DNA of 64,000 nt from positions 434,001 to 498,000 of the forward strand of contig NZ_NEJH01000002.1 in assembly GCF_002113025.1 (NCBI RefSeq), in the 5' to 3' direction. Shown here one piece after another: positions 53,284-61,549 of this stretch (position 1 is the first letter of the stretch; the number at the start of each line of letters is the position of its first letter). The notes under the pieces are model-generated. The model worked only from the letters and a program-made list of their open reading frames with translations. It did not search any database and had not been told where the DNA came from. The stretch is from Pseudomonas sp. B28(2017). GTDB taxonomy: Bacteria > Pseudomonadota > Gammaproteobacteria > Pseudomonadales > Pseudomonadaceae. Both the position numbers and the translations under genes were made by a program.

Positions 53284-56058
53284 CTATGCCTTGATGGCAC
53301 CGTTGCGCCGCATTTTTTGCATTTCTTCGGCAAACGCCCGCGCATTGCGCCGGATGTCTGCCGGCGTCATCCGGCCGCTGTAATCGTTGTAGTGGTAGGT
53401 GCCACCGCCACCCAGTTGCCCGTCGCCATTCGCCGCCTGGCGGATGACGTTCGCGTACTGCTTGGGCAGAACCATTTCCTGTTCGTGAAGCTGGGTCATC
53501 GGGTTGGTACCCGCCGGAATGTCGTAGCCGCCTTCGGCCGACGCCACGTTTTTCACCAGGCCAAACACAAAGGCGCCGGCCGCCGCAGCGGCAGCCACAC
53601 CCAGCACCGGACCGATGATGGGAATCGCCGACATGGCCGCAAAGGCGCCGGCCATCGCTTGCCAGGCACTGGCGATAATGTTCTTGATCGTGGCCGCACC
53701 CCAGATCGCTACGGACATGGCCGCACCACCCGCCTCGGCGGCGGTACGCACACCGACGCCGGCCACCGTCGCGCCGGTTTTCGCCGTCTCACCGAAAACC
53801 CAAGCCATCAATGGCTTGGTCACCATGTTCTCGATGAACGCGCCACCGATGCTGCTGAACAGCCCATTCAGCAGCCCCTGAGTACTCATCGTGCCGTTTA
53901 GGATGCCGCTGAGGCCGCTGCTCCAGCTTGACTGGATGCTGCCGAGCATGCCGCTCCAGTTATTTTGGGACTCCATGGTTTGCTGCCGGCCGATGACCGC
54001 CATGCTGTTGCGATGCGTTTGCTCCAGCGCCAGGATCTGTTGCTGAACCTGCTGCAGGGCAACGGGGTTGCGGTCAGGGTCTTGATCCAACAACGCTTTT
54101 CGCTGCACCAATGCAGCCGCTTCAATCGCATAGCGCTGCTGCTCGAACTCGGCTTGCGCCTGGAGCAATTGCCCTTGGGTGATCAGGTTGGCCTGCAGGT
54201 CCAATTGGGCCATTTGCTCGGCATGGGCAATGTCCGTGAGCCGGGTTTGCTGATCAGCCGCAACTTGCTGCTGTTTCATGTTGGCTATCTGCTGCTGTTT
54301 CTCCCGCTCGATAGCAACCACCTCAGAAGCCGCCCGCTGGTACTCCTGGGAGTCTTGGCCATAGAGCTGCCGACTGCGATCCAGCGTCTGCTGAGCAATT
54401 TGCAGCCGAGCGTCCATGTTGTGGCGGTACTGCTGGGCCTGGGCCTGCAGATCGGCAAACGCTTTTCCTTCGTCCTGACGCCGAAGCCCATTCAAGACGC
54501 CCAAGTAGTTGCGTTGCACAGTGAGCCTTTCGGACGCGCTGAGATCAGTACGTTTAAGGATGCCCTGCCAGTAGTCCATTTCCTTCTGTTGGGAGAACTT
54601 CTGAAAGGTCCCCTGCTCCGACTGCATCTGCGCGTGTGCGACCTTCTGCGCATCCAGCGCTTCTGACCACTGGCTGACCCGAGATTTTGTAGGTCCAGTC
54701 GGTGCGGTCGGAGTGTCCGTTTTCGCCGGTGGCGGCGTGGTGGTTTGAACCAGATTTTTGCGATGCTCGACGGCAGCGGCGTATGCCTGTTCAAGCTTGG
54801 TGAGGCGCGCTATTTCAATGCCATAGGCTGTTGGAGCGACGCGTCCTTGCTGGGGAGGCTTGGTCAGCGCGGTGTCACCGGTCGCCGCCATTTCCGCGAC
54901 CTTGGCTCGCTGTGCCTCGATTCGCGCCATGCGTGACCGCATGCCGGCGTCTACCTGATCAATCTTCGTAGAGGTGAGCTGCATGCTTTCCAGCAACAGG
55001 CGCTCTTCCTGTAGCGAGCCCTCCAGCTGGGCCTTGCCACCCCCACCCCGCGATCCTTTATTACCAACGTTTGCCAGCATCGCCTCATAGCGAGCGACAT
55101 TCGCCGACACTTCCTCGACGGTCAGCCCCACCCCCGTCATACCTTTGAGAATTCCATTGAACCAACCGGCGGTTTCAGCCAGACGCTTGTTCAGGCTGAT
55201 AAAAACGGGCTCGAGGATTGTGCCAATGGTGACTTTGAGTTCATTGCTCCTTGAGTCAAGCTCAGCCTGGCTCCCCGTCAGCCCATCGGCCGCCTTCTTC
55301 GCATTGCCGACCTGGGCCTCGGTCTCTTTCATGATTCCGTTGTATTCGGCCTGGATCTTCTGCGAATCGCTCAGCTTGTCACGCGACGTGCCGATGCTCT
55401 TGGCGTACTCATCCCACATTTTTGCGACGTTTTTCGTTACCCCGGCGTTGTCGACCAGAACCGAGTTTTCGTTCTTCAAGCCCTCGGTCGCGGTCACCAC
55501 TGCTTCGGACATGCTGAGACTGGCTTGTCGGTTGAACGCCGCGGCGTCCTTCAAGCGGTTGATGACCGACACTGCCTGATCAACGCTATAACCACGGCTC
55601 AGCAGGTTCTGCAGCGCCTTGGCCGCATCCCCGACACTAATCAAACCATCCGCTGCCAGCTTGTTGGCCTCATCCATGGCCCGACCGATACCAACGCCAG
55701 CATGGTTGGCCACCGCTTCCAACCCGCGATAAGCCGCCTGCTGCTGGATCGCTGCTTCCTTGCTGTCACCGACCAACTGGCTCAGCTTGAAGGCCCCGAT
55801 CCCAAACACGCCCAAAATGCCCGCGGCTACGCCACCCAAACCAGAGCGCATGACGCTAGCGACACCCGCAAAGGCGTCATTCACCGCCGGGCCAAACTTT
55901 CCGATCTGGGCCTGACTACCCACCATGTCCGTGTTGATGGCCCGCAACTCTCGGCTGAGCGTTGTTCGGGCGTCACGCATATTGCGCTCGATGCTTTCGA
56001 CTGCGCGGTCAAATCCCTGGGTGCCGGCAGTGAACTGGTACGCGATATTTCTATCCAT
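53284..56058 (-). CDS. tail tape measure protein
   Basis: A 924-residue protein whose length sets tail length. Its N-terminal part (residues about 1-330) contains the tape-measure domain with hydrophobic stretches (GGVAAGILGVFGIGAFKLSQ); the middle, about 440-640, is a long Gln-rich coiled coil (QQKEMDYWQGILKRTDLSAS and on). The C-terminal part has small-residue hydrophobic segments (AMSAIPIIGPVLGVAAAAAA) that could insert in the membrane at ejection. It follows the G/GT chaperones, as in other siphophages. Confidence 0.93.
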   Translation of the reverse strand: MDRNIAYQFTAGTQGFDRAVESIERNMRDARTTLSRELRAINTDMVGSQAQIGKFGPAVNDAFAGVASVMRSGLGGVAAGILGVFGIGAFKLSQLVGDSKEAAIQQQAAYRGLEAVANHAGVGIGRAMDEANKLAADGLISVGDAAKALQNLLSRGYSVDQAVSVINRLKDAAAFNRQASLSMSEAVVTATEGLKNENSVLVDNAGVTKNVAKMWDEYAKSIGTSRDKLSDSQKIQAEYNGIMKETEAQVGNAKKAADGLTGSQAELDSRSNELKVTIGTILEPVFISLNKRLAETAGWFNGILKGMTGVGLTVEEVSANVARYEAMLANVGNKGSRGGGGKAQLEGSLQEERLLLESMQLTSTKIDQVDAGMRSRMARIEAQRAKVAEMAATGDTALTKPPQQGRVAPTAYGIEIARLTKLEQAYAAAVEHRKNLVQTTTPPPAKTDTPTAPTGPTKSRVSQWSEALDAQKVAHAQMQSEQGTFQKFSQQKEMDYWQGILKRTDLSASERLTVQRNYLGVLNGLRRQDEGKAFADLQAQAQQYRHNMDARLQIAQQTLDRSRQLYGQDSQEYQRAASEVVAIEREKQQQIANMKQQQVAADQQTRLTDIAHAEQMAQLDLQANLITQGQLLQAQAEFEQQRYAIEAAALVQRKALLDQDPDRNPVALQQVQQQILALEQTHRNSMAVIGRQQTMESQNNWSGMLGSIQSSWSSGLSGILNGTMSTQGLLNGLFSSIGGAFIENMVTKPLMAWVFGETAKTGATVAGVGVRTAAEAGGAAMSVAIWGAATIKNIIASAWQAMAGAFAAMSAIPIIGPVLGVAAAAAAGAFVFGLVKNVASAEGGYDIPAGTNPMTQLHEQEMVLPKQYANVIRQAANGDGQLGGGGTYHYNDYSGRMTPADIRRNARAFAEEMQKMRRNGAIKA

Positions 56059-56139
56059 GCCGGAGACTCACTGTGCAGATAGTAAAAAACTCCGCCGAAG
56101 CGGAGTTCTGTTGATGACGAGACAACGCTCGGCGCTGCC

Positions 56140-56457
56140 TCAACCTGGTACGACAAAGGCATCCAACGCGCCACGCAAATGCTCTGGCAGTTCGTCGCGC
56201 ATATCAGCAGCCAGCGCTGCCATGTTGGTCGCCAGATCAGGCGCCCCACGGTCCGATTGCGTTGGCTTGTATCCCAGATATCCGGCAACCAGCACATGAA
56301 CAGGCGGATGGTGATGCCAGTAGTCCGTCATGTGCCCCACCATGATCATGTCCCAGTCACGTCGCAGCGTGACCGGGCTCTGACCGGTACTCGCAATCAG
56401 GTGAGCGTAGAGCTGGCCCCAGTCGAAGGGGCCTCCGCTTCCCCCGGCGCCGCATCC
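56140..56457 (-). CDS. gpT-like part of tail assembly chaperone GT (frameshift product)
   Basis: The -1 frame relative to the G gene is open from within G down to the stop at 56140 and encodes the phrase PFDWGQLYAHLIASTGQSP followed by VTLRRDWDMIMVGHMTDYWH, then HPPVHVLVAGYLGYKP. This is the usual T-type continuation of a lambda-like GT chaperone. A run GGGGGAA (56439-56445, minus strand) near the end of G provides the slip site. An internal ATG at 56343 or 56337 could start a separate product, but family precedent favours frameshifting. The protein would bind the tape measure during tail assembly. Confidence 0.7.
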   Translation of the reverse strand, partial: GCGAGGSGGPFDWGQLYAHLIASTGQSPVTLRRDWDMIMVGHMTDYWHHHPPVHVLVAGYLGYKPTQSDRGAPDLATNMAALAADMRDELPEHLRGALDAFVVPG

Positions 56458-56744
56458 TGGACTACCAGACCCGAGGCGCTCATCACCGCATCGAGGGCAT
56501 CACGCATGTTTCGCAGGTCCAACAGCGCGGCAACCTCAGCGCGCTCGATATCGGGATAGTTACGACGCAAAGCGGCGTGCGTCGCATCGATCACGGTCGC
56601 GATGCTGTCCTTGTCCATGTTGCCCGCCATCACCGAGTTGATGCGGTCCAGTAACTGCTCCAGATCACCCAGAGCCAGCGGCGGAATAACTAATACCTTC
56701 CCGGGAAACGGGAACTCGACACCCGGTACATTCACGACCGTCAT
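56397..56744 (-). CDS. tail assembly chaperone gpG-like
   Basis: A 115-residue acidic protein: a strand-rich N-terminus (VVNVPGVEFPFPGKVLVIPP) followed by helices (AEVAALLDLRNMRDALDAVM). It sits between tail tube and tape measure, starts from an ATGA overlap with the tube gene, and its last 16 codons overlap an open -1 frame. It should coat the tape measure during tail assembly, together with the longer GT product. Confidence 0.8.
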   Translation of the reverse strand: MTVVNVPGVEFPFPGKVLVIPPLALGDLEQLLDRINSVMAGNMDKDSIATVIDATHAALRRNYPDIERAEVAALLDLRNMRDALDAVMSASGLVVQDAAPGEAEAPSTGASSTLT

Positions 56745-57496
56745 TCGCTGGCACTCCAGTACACGACCTCGCCAAACTCATCGGCGTAGCCAGTGAATTC
56801 AAAGTCAGGGATGGTGTAGTCGTCCTGCTTGGTACCGAAGCCCAGCTTGTTGCTGACGAAGTTCGGCACTCGGACATAAATCGCTTTGCCCTTGTACTTC
56901 AGGTACAGCTCACCCTGGAACACCGGCATATCGCCCATGGGCAAGTTGCGAACCGACAGGCTCTTACCCGTCGAAACGGAATAGCGGTAGTCGATAAACA
57001 CCGGAACATTGACATCGGCAACCGCGAAACTGTACTCGCCCGTCACGGCGTTATAGGTGTACTGACCTACTGCAGGAGCGGTCAGCACTCGCTCGAAAGG
57101 CAGCGCTCCGGCGCCACGTACCCCCAGATCACCCGCCAATAGACCACCAACGGGCGGCGTCACGGTGATCTTGCCGCCTGCAGGCACAGGCGTCGGCGTG
57201 GTCGCATGATGCACCAGCACCTGACCGGGCTGCAGGTTCTGGCCGAACACCAGAGCATTCCACTGTGCAAGGCTGATCTGCGCCGCTTTGGCCTTGCCGG
57301 ACAGCTTGCCCTGACCACGAGCGGCGTCGACCGCGAACTGCTCGCTACCGAACAGCTCCTTGGAGTCATAGGACAGATCTACCGAGGCTTCCTGCATGAT
57401 GCCGAGCAGGATGGGGGTCGGTGCGGCCAGCGAGTTGCCATAGGCGTCCATCAGCGGGGTGGCATAAAACAACCCGCTGCCGAATGCAATTTGCAT
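56741..57496 (-). CDS. major tail tube protein
   Basis: A 251-residue strand-rich protein. N-terminal residues ATPILLGIMQEASVDLSYDS and SKELFGSEQFAVDAARGQGK look like tube proteins of Pseudomonas siphophages, and the C-terminal half adds a second strand domain (DMPVFQGELYLKYKGKAIYV). Position between tail terminator and chaperone genes supports the role. It would be the most abundant tail protein. Confidence 0.82.
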   Translation of the reverse strand: MQIAFGSGLFYATPLMDAYGNSLAAPTPILLGIMQEASVDLSYDSKELFGSEQFAVDAARGQGKLSGKAKAAQISLAQWNALVFGQNLQPGQVLVHHATTPTPVPAGGKITVTPPVGGLLAGDLGVRGAGALPFERVLTAPAVGQYTYNAVTGEYSFAVADVNVPVFIDYRYSVSTGKSLSVRNLPMGDMPVFQGELYLKYKGKAIYVRVPNFVSNKLGFGTKQDDYTIPDFEFTGYADEFGEVVYWSASE

Positions 57497-57506
57497 GATG
57501 TGTTCC

Positions 57507-57959
57507 TCAGTAAAAGGTAGGACCGGACGTCAAGTCGCCGGTATTGCACAGGTAGGTAAAGCGGTAACGCACCATGCAGTTACCGGCTGTGTTGTCCCCG
57601 TCTTCCTCGATCCAATCGATGTAGAAACGTTGAACCCGATCCGCCTCGACAAACGCATCTTCTGCCAGCAGGATGGCATGGACCGCGACCTTGACCAGAT
57701 CGGCAACCTGGTCCCAGGCCTCACCGGTGGTGGTGTTCTCCCGCGCCAGAATTTCAACTGACAGTTCAAACTGGTTGCGGTCCACCGAGAAGCTTTCTCG
57801 CTCGGTAGTTTCCAGGTCAGGACGCAGCACGATGGCCGGGGTCATGCCTCGCGTCAGCGCTTCAGTACGGCTTCGAAACACACGATCCTCTGCCAACGTA
57901 CCGGCAGCCGAAATCAGCGCCTTCGCCTTTTCGACGATGCGTTCTTGAATCGAGGGCAT
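57507..57959 (-). CDS. tail terminator-like protein (gpU type)
   Basis: A 150-residue alpha/beta protein: an N-terminal helix (SIQERIVEKAKALI), central strands (FELSVEILARE) and a helix with AWDQVADLVKVAVHAILLAE, the order found in gpU-like tail terminators that stop tube growth and join tail to head. It precedes the tube gene as expected. Sequence similarity alone is weak, so position carries much of the call. Confidence 0.65.
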   Translation of the reverse strand: MPSIQERIVEKAKALISAAGTLAEDRVFRSRTEALTRGMTPAIVLRPDLETTERESFSVDRNQFELSVEILARENTTTGEAWDQVADLVKVAVHAILLAEDAFVEADRVQRFYIDWIEEDGDNTAGNCMVRYRFTYLCNTGDLTSGPTFY

Positions 57960-57964
57960 GGGAG

Positions 57965-58261
57965 TTAAACCTTGGTGAGAGAGGCCAGACTGAAAGCGCC
58001 GTCATCAATCATGCGGCGATCGCGCACCCTGAAAGTGACGCCACCGACGGTGATCAACTTGGGATTGTCGATGCCAAGGCGTTCGGCCTCGGCGGTGATA
58101 ACCAGGATCTCGTAGCTGGTGGATTGGCTGTTCAGTCCACCCATTCCAACGATCTCGTCGGGCATATCTCGAGCCGCCAGAAAGGGTTGACCATCAATCA
58201 CCCCGCCCACGTCGAAATCCTCCAGAAAGCCCGCGAGATCCTCATTAAGCACTGCCGCCAT
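57965..58261 (-). CDS. head-tail joining protein (gpFII-like)
   Basis: A 98-residue protein with the strand pattern of lambda FII-type connectors: an N-terminal segment with FDVGGVIDGQPFLA, a central EILVITAEAERLG, and a C-terminal GGVTFRVRDRRMIDDGAFSL. Such proteins sit under the portal and receive the tail. It overlaps the gene before it by 13 bases. Confidence 0.65.
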   Translation of the reverse strand: MAAVLNEDLAGFLEDFDVGGVIDGQPFLAARDMPDEIVGMGGLNSQSTSYEILVITAEAERLGIDNPKLITVGGVTFRVRDRRMIDDGAFSLASLTKV

Positions 58262-58457
58262 CCTTGGCCTGGACGCCTTTGCGAGGAACGCTTTCCTGAA
58301 CTGGCTGGGCGACGGCTTCCACCTTCACCTCCACCAACTGATGGCGAAAACGTTCAGCAACGTCGGCCGGCAACTCAATCTGGCTACCGGGCGCGGTCAC
58401 CTTGTTACCCGGACCGCGAAACGTTCCGGACACGACTGTGTAGGTCTTATTCGCCAT
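58249..58457 (-). CDS. small phage head protein of unknown function
   Basis: A protein of about 70 residues starting ANKTYTVVSGTFRGPGNKVT, mainly strands with a charged Val/Gln-rich end; its stop falls just inside the start of the next gene (reading on to about 58245). The ATG at 58457 is used rather than a GTG one codon upstream. Two such small strand-rich genes often separate capsid and connector genes in related phages. No function is assigned. Confidence 0.6.
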
Positions 58458-58695
58458 CACTGCCCCCGGCTGCTCTCTCGACCTTACTCACGCGCTGCGC
58501 CAATGCCTTGTCCGGTTCGCCTGGGATAACGATCACCTCCCCCGCCTTGAACTGAACGGCATCCAGAATGATGTAACGCCCCTTCTTGCCCGCGACCGCC
58601 TCCAGGCTATGCGCACGCACAGCGGCCTGGGCAGCGGTCAAGATCAACTCACCGCTATACAGCGTGATGGGCTGATCAACTTGATACTTCGGCAT
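58447..58695 (-). CDS. small phage head protein of unknown function
   Basis: An 82-residue protein (PKYQVDQPITLYSGELILTA, later FKAGEVIVIPGEPDKALAQR) with a strand-rich core and charged helical end. It directly follows the major capsid gene and overlaps the next gene by 11 bases. A structural or packaging role is likely from position only. Confidence 0.6.
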   Translation of the reverse strand: MPKYQVDQPITLYSGELILTAAQAAVRAHSLEAVAGKKGRYIILDAVQFKAGEVIVIPGEPDKALAQRVSKVERAAGGSDGE

Positions 58696-58729
58696 ATCAA
58701 TGTCCTCGATGACGTGTAGGCCCGCGGGC

Positions 58730-59674
58730 TTACACCAGTTTGTTCAGGACGGCGTACTGCCAGCGACCGAAGCCCACGTTGCGCCAGGTGTCGACACCGT
58801 ACTGGTGGGCATCGTTGTCGAACTCGAACTCCGAGCCTTCAGCCTTGGCCTTCATCACCACATCGGTTTCCTGCTGACGAATGAACGCTTTCAGGCGACC
58901 GTCAGTACGCAGGGTGACGAACTGGTCCTGCCAAGCGTTGAGGCGGACGTTGCCCACCACGCGCACCACGACGTTATCCGGCATGACGATTTCGCTGATG
59001 CTGGTACCACGGGGAACGCTCAACGCAGACTGGGCAACGCTCAGCAGGTTGAACGGCACCATCACCAGGAATTCGCGAGCCAGCTCGTTGATCGGCTCGC
59101 CCTGATCGTCCTTGAGGCTGGTGAGTTGAGTGACCGAGCGGGCCACTGCCTGCTGGAACTCTTCGACGCTCGGGGCAGTCGGAGTGCCGTGCACCTTGGC
59201 CGGCAGGCTGGCAATGGTCGTGGTGATCTTGTTGGACTGGACACCGCTTTGGCCTTCCTGGTGGTCGGTGTCGAAGTAGTACTGCCCGTCGTAGCAAACC
59301 TGACTCTCGCCGTTGAGCAGCAGCACCGACAACAGGCGCGCCCAGTGCGCGTTGGTGCGGTCGGCCAGCTCGCCCAGACGAATGCGCAGTTGGCCCGTTT
59401 TGTCGCGGCGCAATTCTTTGACCAAGACTTCGATAGTCGCTTCAAAGTGCAGGTTCTCGATTTCGAGCTCAGCACTGTTGAAACCCTTGGCATGACGCCC
59501 GCCGATCCATTCGCGCAGGGTTGGCACCATGCCGATCCACGGATAAGTTTCTTTGGCCTGGTCGGAGTCGAACAGGTTGGACACTGCATCGATCCAGGTA
59601 TTACCCACATTTTGTTCGAGCAGTTCGTAAAACGTACCGATCACGGCACGACTGGACAGTACTTCAGCACCCAT
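58730..59674 (-). CDS. major capsid protein, Mu gpT type
   Basis: A 314-residue HK97-fold capsid protein of the Mu gpT family. Diagnostic blocks are YPWIGMVPTLREWIGGRHAK (about residues 44-63), FEATIEVLVKELRRDKTG, and CYDGQYYFDTDH (about 127-138), which parallel Mu gpT. It has a strong AGGAG ribosome site. The neighbouring portal, protease and decoration genes are of the lambda type, so the head module is mixed. It should be the main protein of the capsid shell. Confidence 0.87.
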   Translation of the reverse strand: MGAEVLSSRAVIGTFYELLEQNVGNTWIDAVSNLFDSDQAKETYPWIGMVPTLREWIGGRHAKGFNSAELEIENLHFEATIEVLVKELRRDKTGQLRIRLGELADRTNAHWARLLSVLLLNGESQVCYDGQYYFDTDHQEGQSGVQSNKITTTIASLPAKVHGTPTAPSVEEFQQAVARSVTQLTSLKDDQGEPINELAREFLVMVPFNLLSVAQSALSVPRGTSISEIVMPDNVVVRVVGNVRLNAWQDQFVTLRTDGRLKAFIRQQETDVVMKAKAEGSEFEFDNDAHQYGVDTWRNVGFGRWQYAVLNKLV

Positions 59675-59737
59675 AGGTGATTCTCCTGAAGAAGGATGAA
59701 TTAAGAAAAAATGGAGTTGCGCCAGTTGCGGGGGGTG

Positions 59738-60154
59738 TTACGGAGCGACCGGAACGGCCTGTGCAGCGAACTTGACAATGCCAACGCCGCCACTGACGAA
59801 GCGGTGCACATGGCCGACGCGGCTATTGCCAGCCGCGGTCAGCACGAAGGTGCCGCTGTCACTCGCGTAGACAGCCTTGCCGATATCCGTGATCGCCAGC
59901 GCAGCGACGGCCAGCTGAACCTTGCCGTGCTCACGGGTGCGAACGCGGATCGCACCGGCGCCGCCGATGCGGTTGTCAGCACCGCGATCAGCAAAGCCGG
60001 CAAACAGATCACCGGCGGCAAGCGGTCGAGCCAGGCCGCTGGCGGCAACAATGCCGATCGCCGAGCCTTCGAAGATTTGAGCGCCGCCAGCGACGGGCAG
60101 ATCATTGATATCCCCCGTTTCGTAAGCGCGTGGGGTGTCGAGGGTAAGTGGCAT
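59738..60154 (-). CDS. capsid decoration (cement) protein
   Basis: A 138-residue protein composed of strands (GGAQIFEGSAIGIVAASGLA, KAVYASDSGTFVLTAAGNSR), with the layout of capsid cement proteins that bind outside the shell and stabilise it. Its gene lies between scaffold/protease and capsid genes, as lambda D does. It has no known catalytic residues. Confidence 0.75.
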   Translation of the reverse strand: MPLTLDTPRAYETGDINDLPVAGGAQIFEGSAIGIVAASGLARPLAAGDLFAGFADRGADNRIGGAGAIRVRTREHGKVQLAVAALAITDIGKAVYASDSGTFVLTAAGNSRVGHVHRFVSGGVGIVKFAAQAVPVAP

Positions 60155-60194
60155 AGGATTCTCCAGGGCCAGGGGTTAGAGGATTACCGGGTAC

Positions 60195-60704
60195 TTACTT
60201 TTTCAGGACCTTGATCAGGCCTTTTTCAGAAGCGCGGCGATAACCGTGGTAGGCCTCGAAGCTTCCGAATTCAGTGCGCAATTCCTTGTCGCTGTCCCAC
60301 GTTGCTTTGGCGCGCTCTTCCAGAGGCGCGTCCGGATCTTCCTGGGTAGCCGCTGGAGCCGCTGGCGGTGTCGCGACAGCCGGTACGGGCTCGGCAGCAC
60401 TGCTGCGAATATCGGCCAGTGCGTTTACGCGCTTCGATTTCTCGGCACTGATCACCTGTGCGGCGGCTTCGGCCCCACTGGTTTTGCCATCGAACTTGAG
60501 GCTGGCAATCAGTTCTTCATGGCCCGGCAAGCCAGCCGCCTCGACAGCCTTGATGCGGTCACACTCAGCACGGGCACCGGCTGCATGGGCGTCATGTTCC
60601 AGGCTGGCCAGCAACTCGGCATGGTTCGCGGCCAGGTACTCGCGGGTCATGGCCGGCTTGTCAGTCGTTGGGGTCGGTACGGTGCTGCTGTTTGGCGTGG
60701 ACAT
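60195..60704 (-). CDS. nested scaffold protein (Nu3-like), in frame within the protease gene
   Basis: An internal ATG at 60704 (M-S-T-P-N-S-S) has a GGAG site eight bases upstream and would make the last 169 residues of the protease as a separate protein. That part is helical, acidic and Ala-rich (AELLASLEHDAHAAGARAEC), as expected for a capsid scaffold. In lambda the scaffold Nu3 is made the same way inside gene C. Whether it is made here is inferred from the ribosome site and precedent. Confidence 0.65.
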   Translation of the reverse strand: MSTPNSSTVPTPTTDKPAMTREYLAANHAELLASLEHDAHAAGARAECDRIKAVEAAGLPGHEELIASLKFDGKTSGAEAAAQVISAEKSKRVNALADIRSSAAEPVPAVATPPAAPAATQEDPDAPLEERAKATWDSDKELRTEFGSFEAYHGYRRASEKGLIKVLKK

Positions 60705-61547
60705 GGATCGATCTCCAGAAGAGCTGCCGTTGAATTCGGCGATAAGGTTTTCAAGGGTGGATTCACGGTCAGCCATGCCCAGTTCAACGGCATCAGAACC
60801 AATCCGCATGTCGCCCTGGCCGAAGTCGGCCAGCACGGTTTCAACACTGAGGCCGCGATAGTTGGCGACGTCCTCGACAAAGATGTCGGTCAATCGATCG
60901 ACATGGGCCTGGGCCTGAGCACGGCCTGATTCGGTACCGAAGTCCGGCCGTTTTTTGGGACTCTGGCTGCTGACGATCTCGAAACTGCCGTCGTCGCCGT
61001 TTTTCTGCACCGTCAACACCGTGCCAATGGAGCCGACCGCGCCGGTGCGGCTCATGACGATTTCATGGGCCGCCGCAGCCATCCAGTAACCGGCGCTGGC
61101 TGCGTTGCCGGAGACGTAAGCCACCACCCGCTTGGGCGAGGCGCGAATCATTTGGCCGAACTCTGCAATGCCGCTGGCGATACCGCCGGGCGTGTCCATC
61201 ACCAGGATGATGGTGTCGGTTCGTGGATCGTCGACGGCGGTGGTGAATTCCTTGGCCAGCACGTCCAGTGAGGTCGCACCGGACAGCGCCGTAAAGAGGT
61301 TGGCGTAGCGGAACACCGGGCCGGTGACGGGCAGCAGCGCCACGTTGCCGCGCTGTGTCACCGTTCGAGTGTTCTGCAGGGGCTTGCCTTGCCGAGCCTC
61401 CAAGGCTTCTGGCCCTTCATTCTCGCGGCGGGCGATGGCGGTGATGGTCTGCAGCATGTCCGGGGTAATGGCCCAGGGCTCGCGTGACACCAGGTCGAAC
61501 GCCGTCACCCGGTGCACGGGAGGTGCATCGTTTGGGTTGTCGCTCAT
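60195..61547 (-). CDS. S49 capsid maturation protease (lambda gpC type)
   Basis: A 450-residue protein. The N-terminal 270 residues form an S49/SppA-like serine protease, with DTPGGIASGI and the nucleophile Ser151 in SGNAASAGYW; the Lys of the dyad is expected about 50 residues later. The C-terminal 170 residues are the scaffold part, also started separately. The enzyme trims head proteins during capsid assembly. It starts two bases after the portal stop. Confidence 0.88.
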   Translation of the reverse strand: MSDNPNDAPPVHRVTAFDLVSREPWAITPDMLQTITAIARRENEGPEALEARQGKPLQNTRTVTQRGNVALLPVTGPVFRYANLFTALSGATSLDVLAKEFTTAVDDPRTDTIILVMDTPGGIASGIAEFGQMIRASPKRVVAYVSGNAASAGYWMAAAAHEIVMSRTGAVGSIGTVLTVQKNGDDGSFEIVSSQSPKKRPDFGTESGRAQAQAHVDRLTDIFVEDVANYRGLSVETVLADFGQGDMRIGSDAVELGMADRESTLENLIAEFNGSSSGDRSMSTPNSSTVPTPTTDKPAMTREYLAANHAELLASLEHDAHAAGARAECDRIKAVEAAGLPGHEELIASLKFDGKTSGAEAAAQVISAEKSKRVNALADIRSSAAEPVPAVATPPAAPAATQEDPDAPLEERAKATWDSDKELRTEFGSFEAYHGYRRASEKGLIKVLKK

Positions 61548-61549
61548 AG

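Noticed and set aside
56140..56343. independent small gene starting M-T-D-Y-W or M-I-M-V-G
   Set aside because: The upstream -1 frame continues with conserved T-type residues, so the segment is better explained as the frameshifted end of GT.
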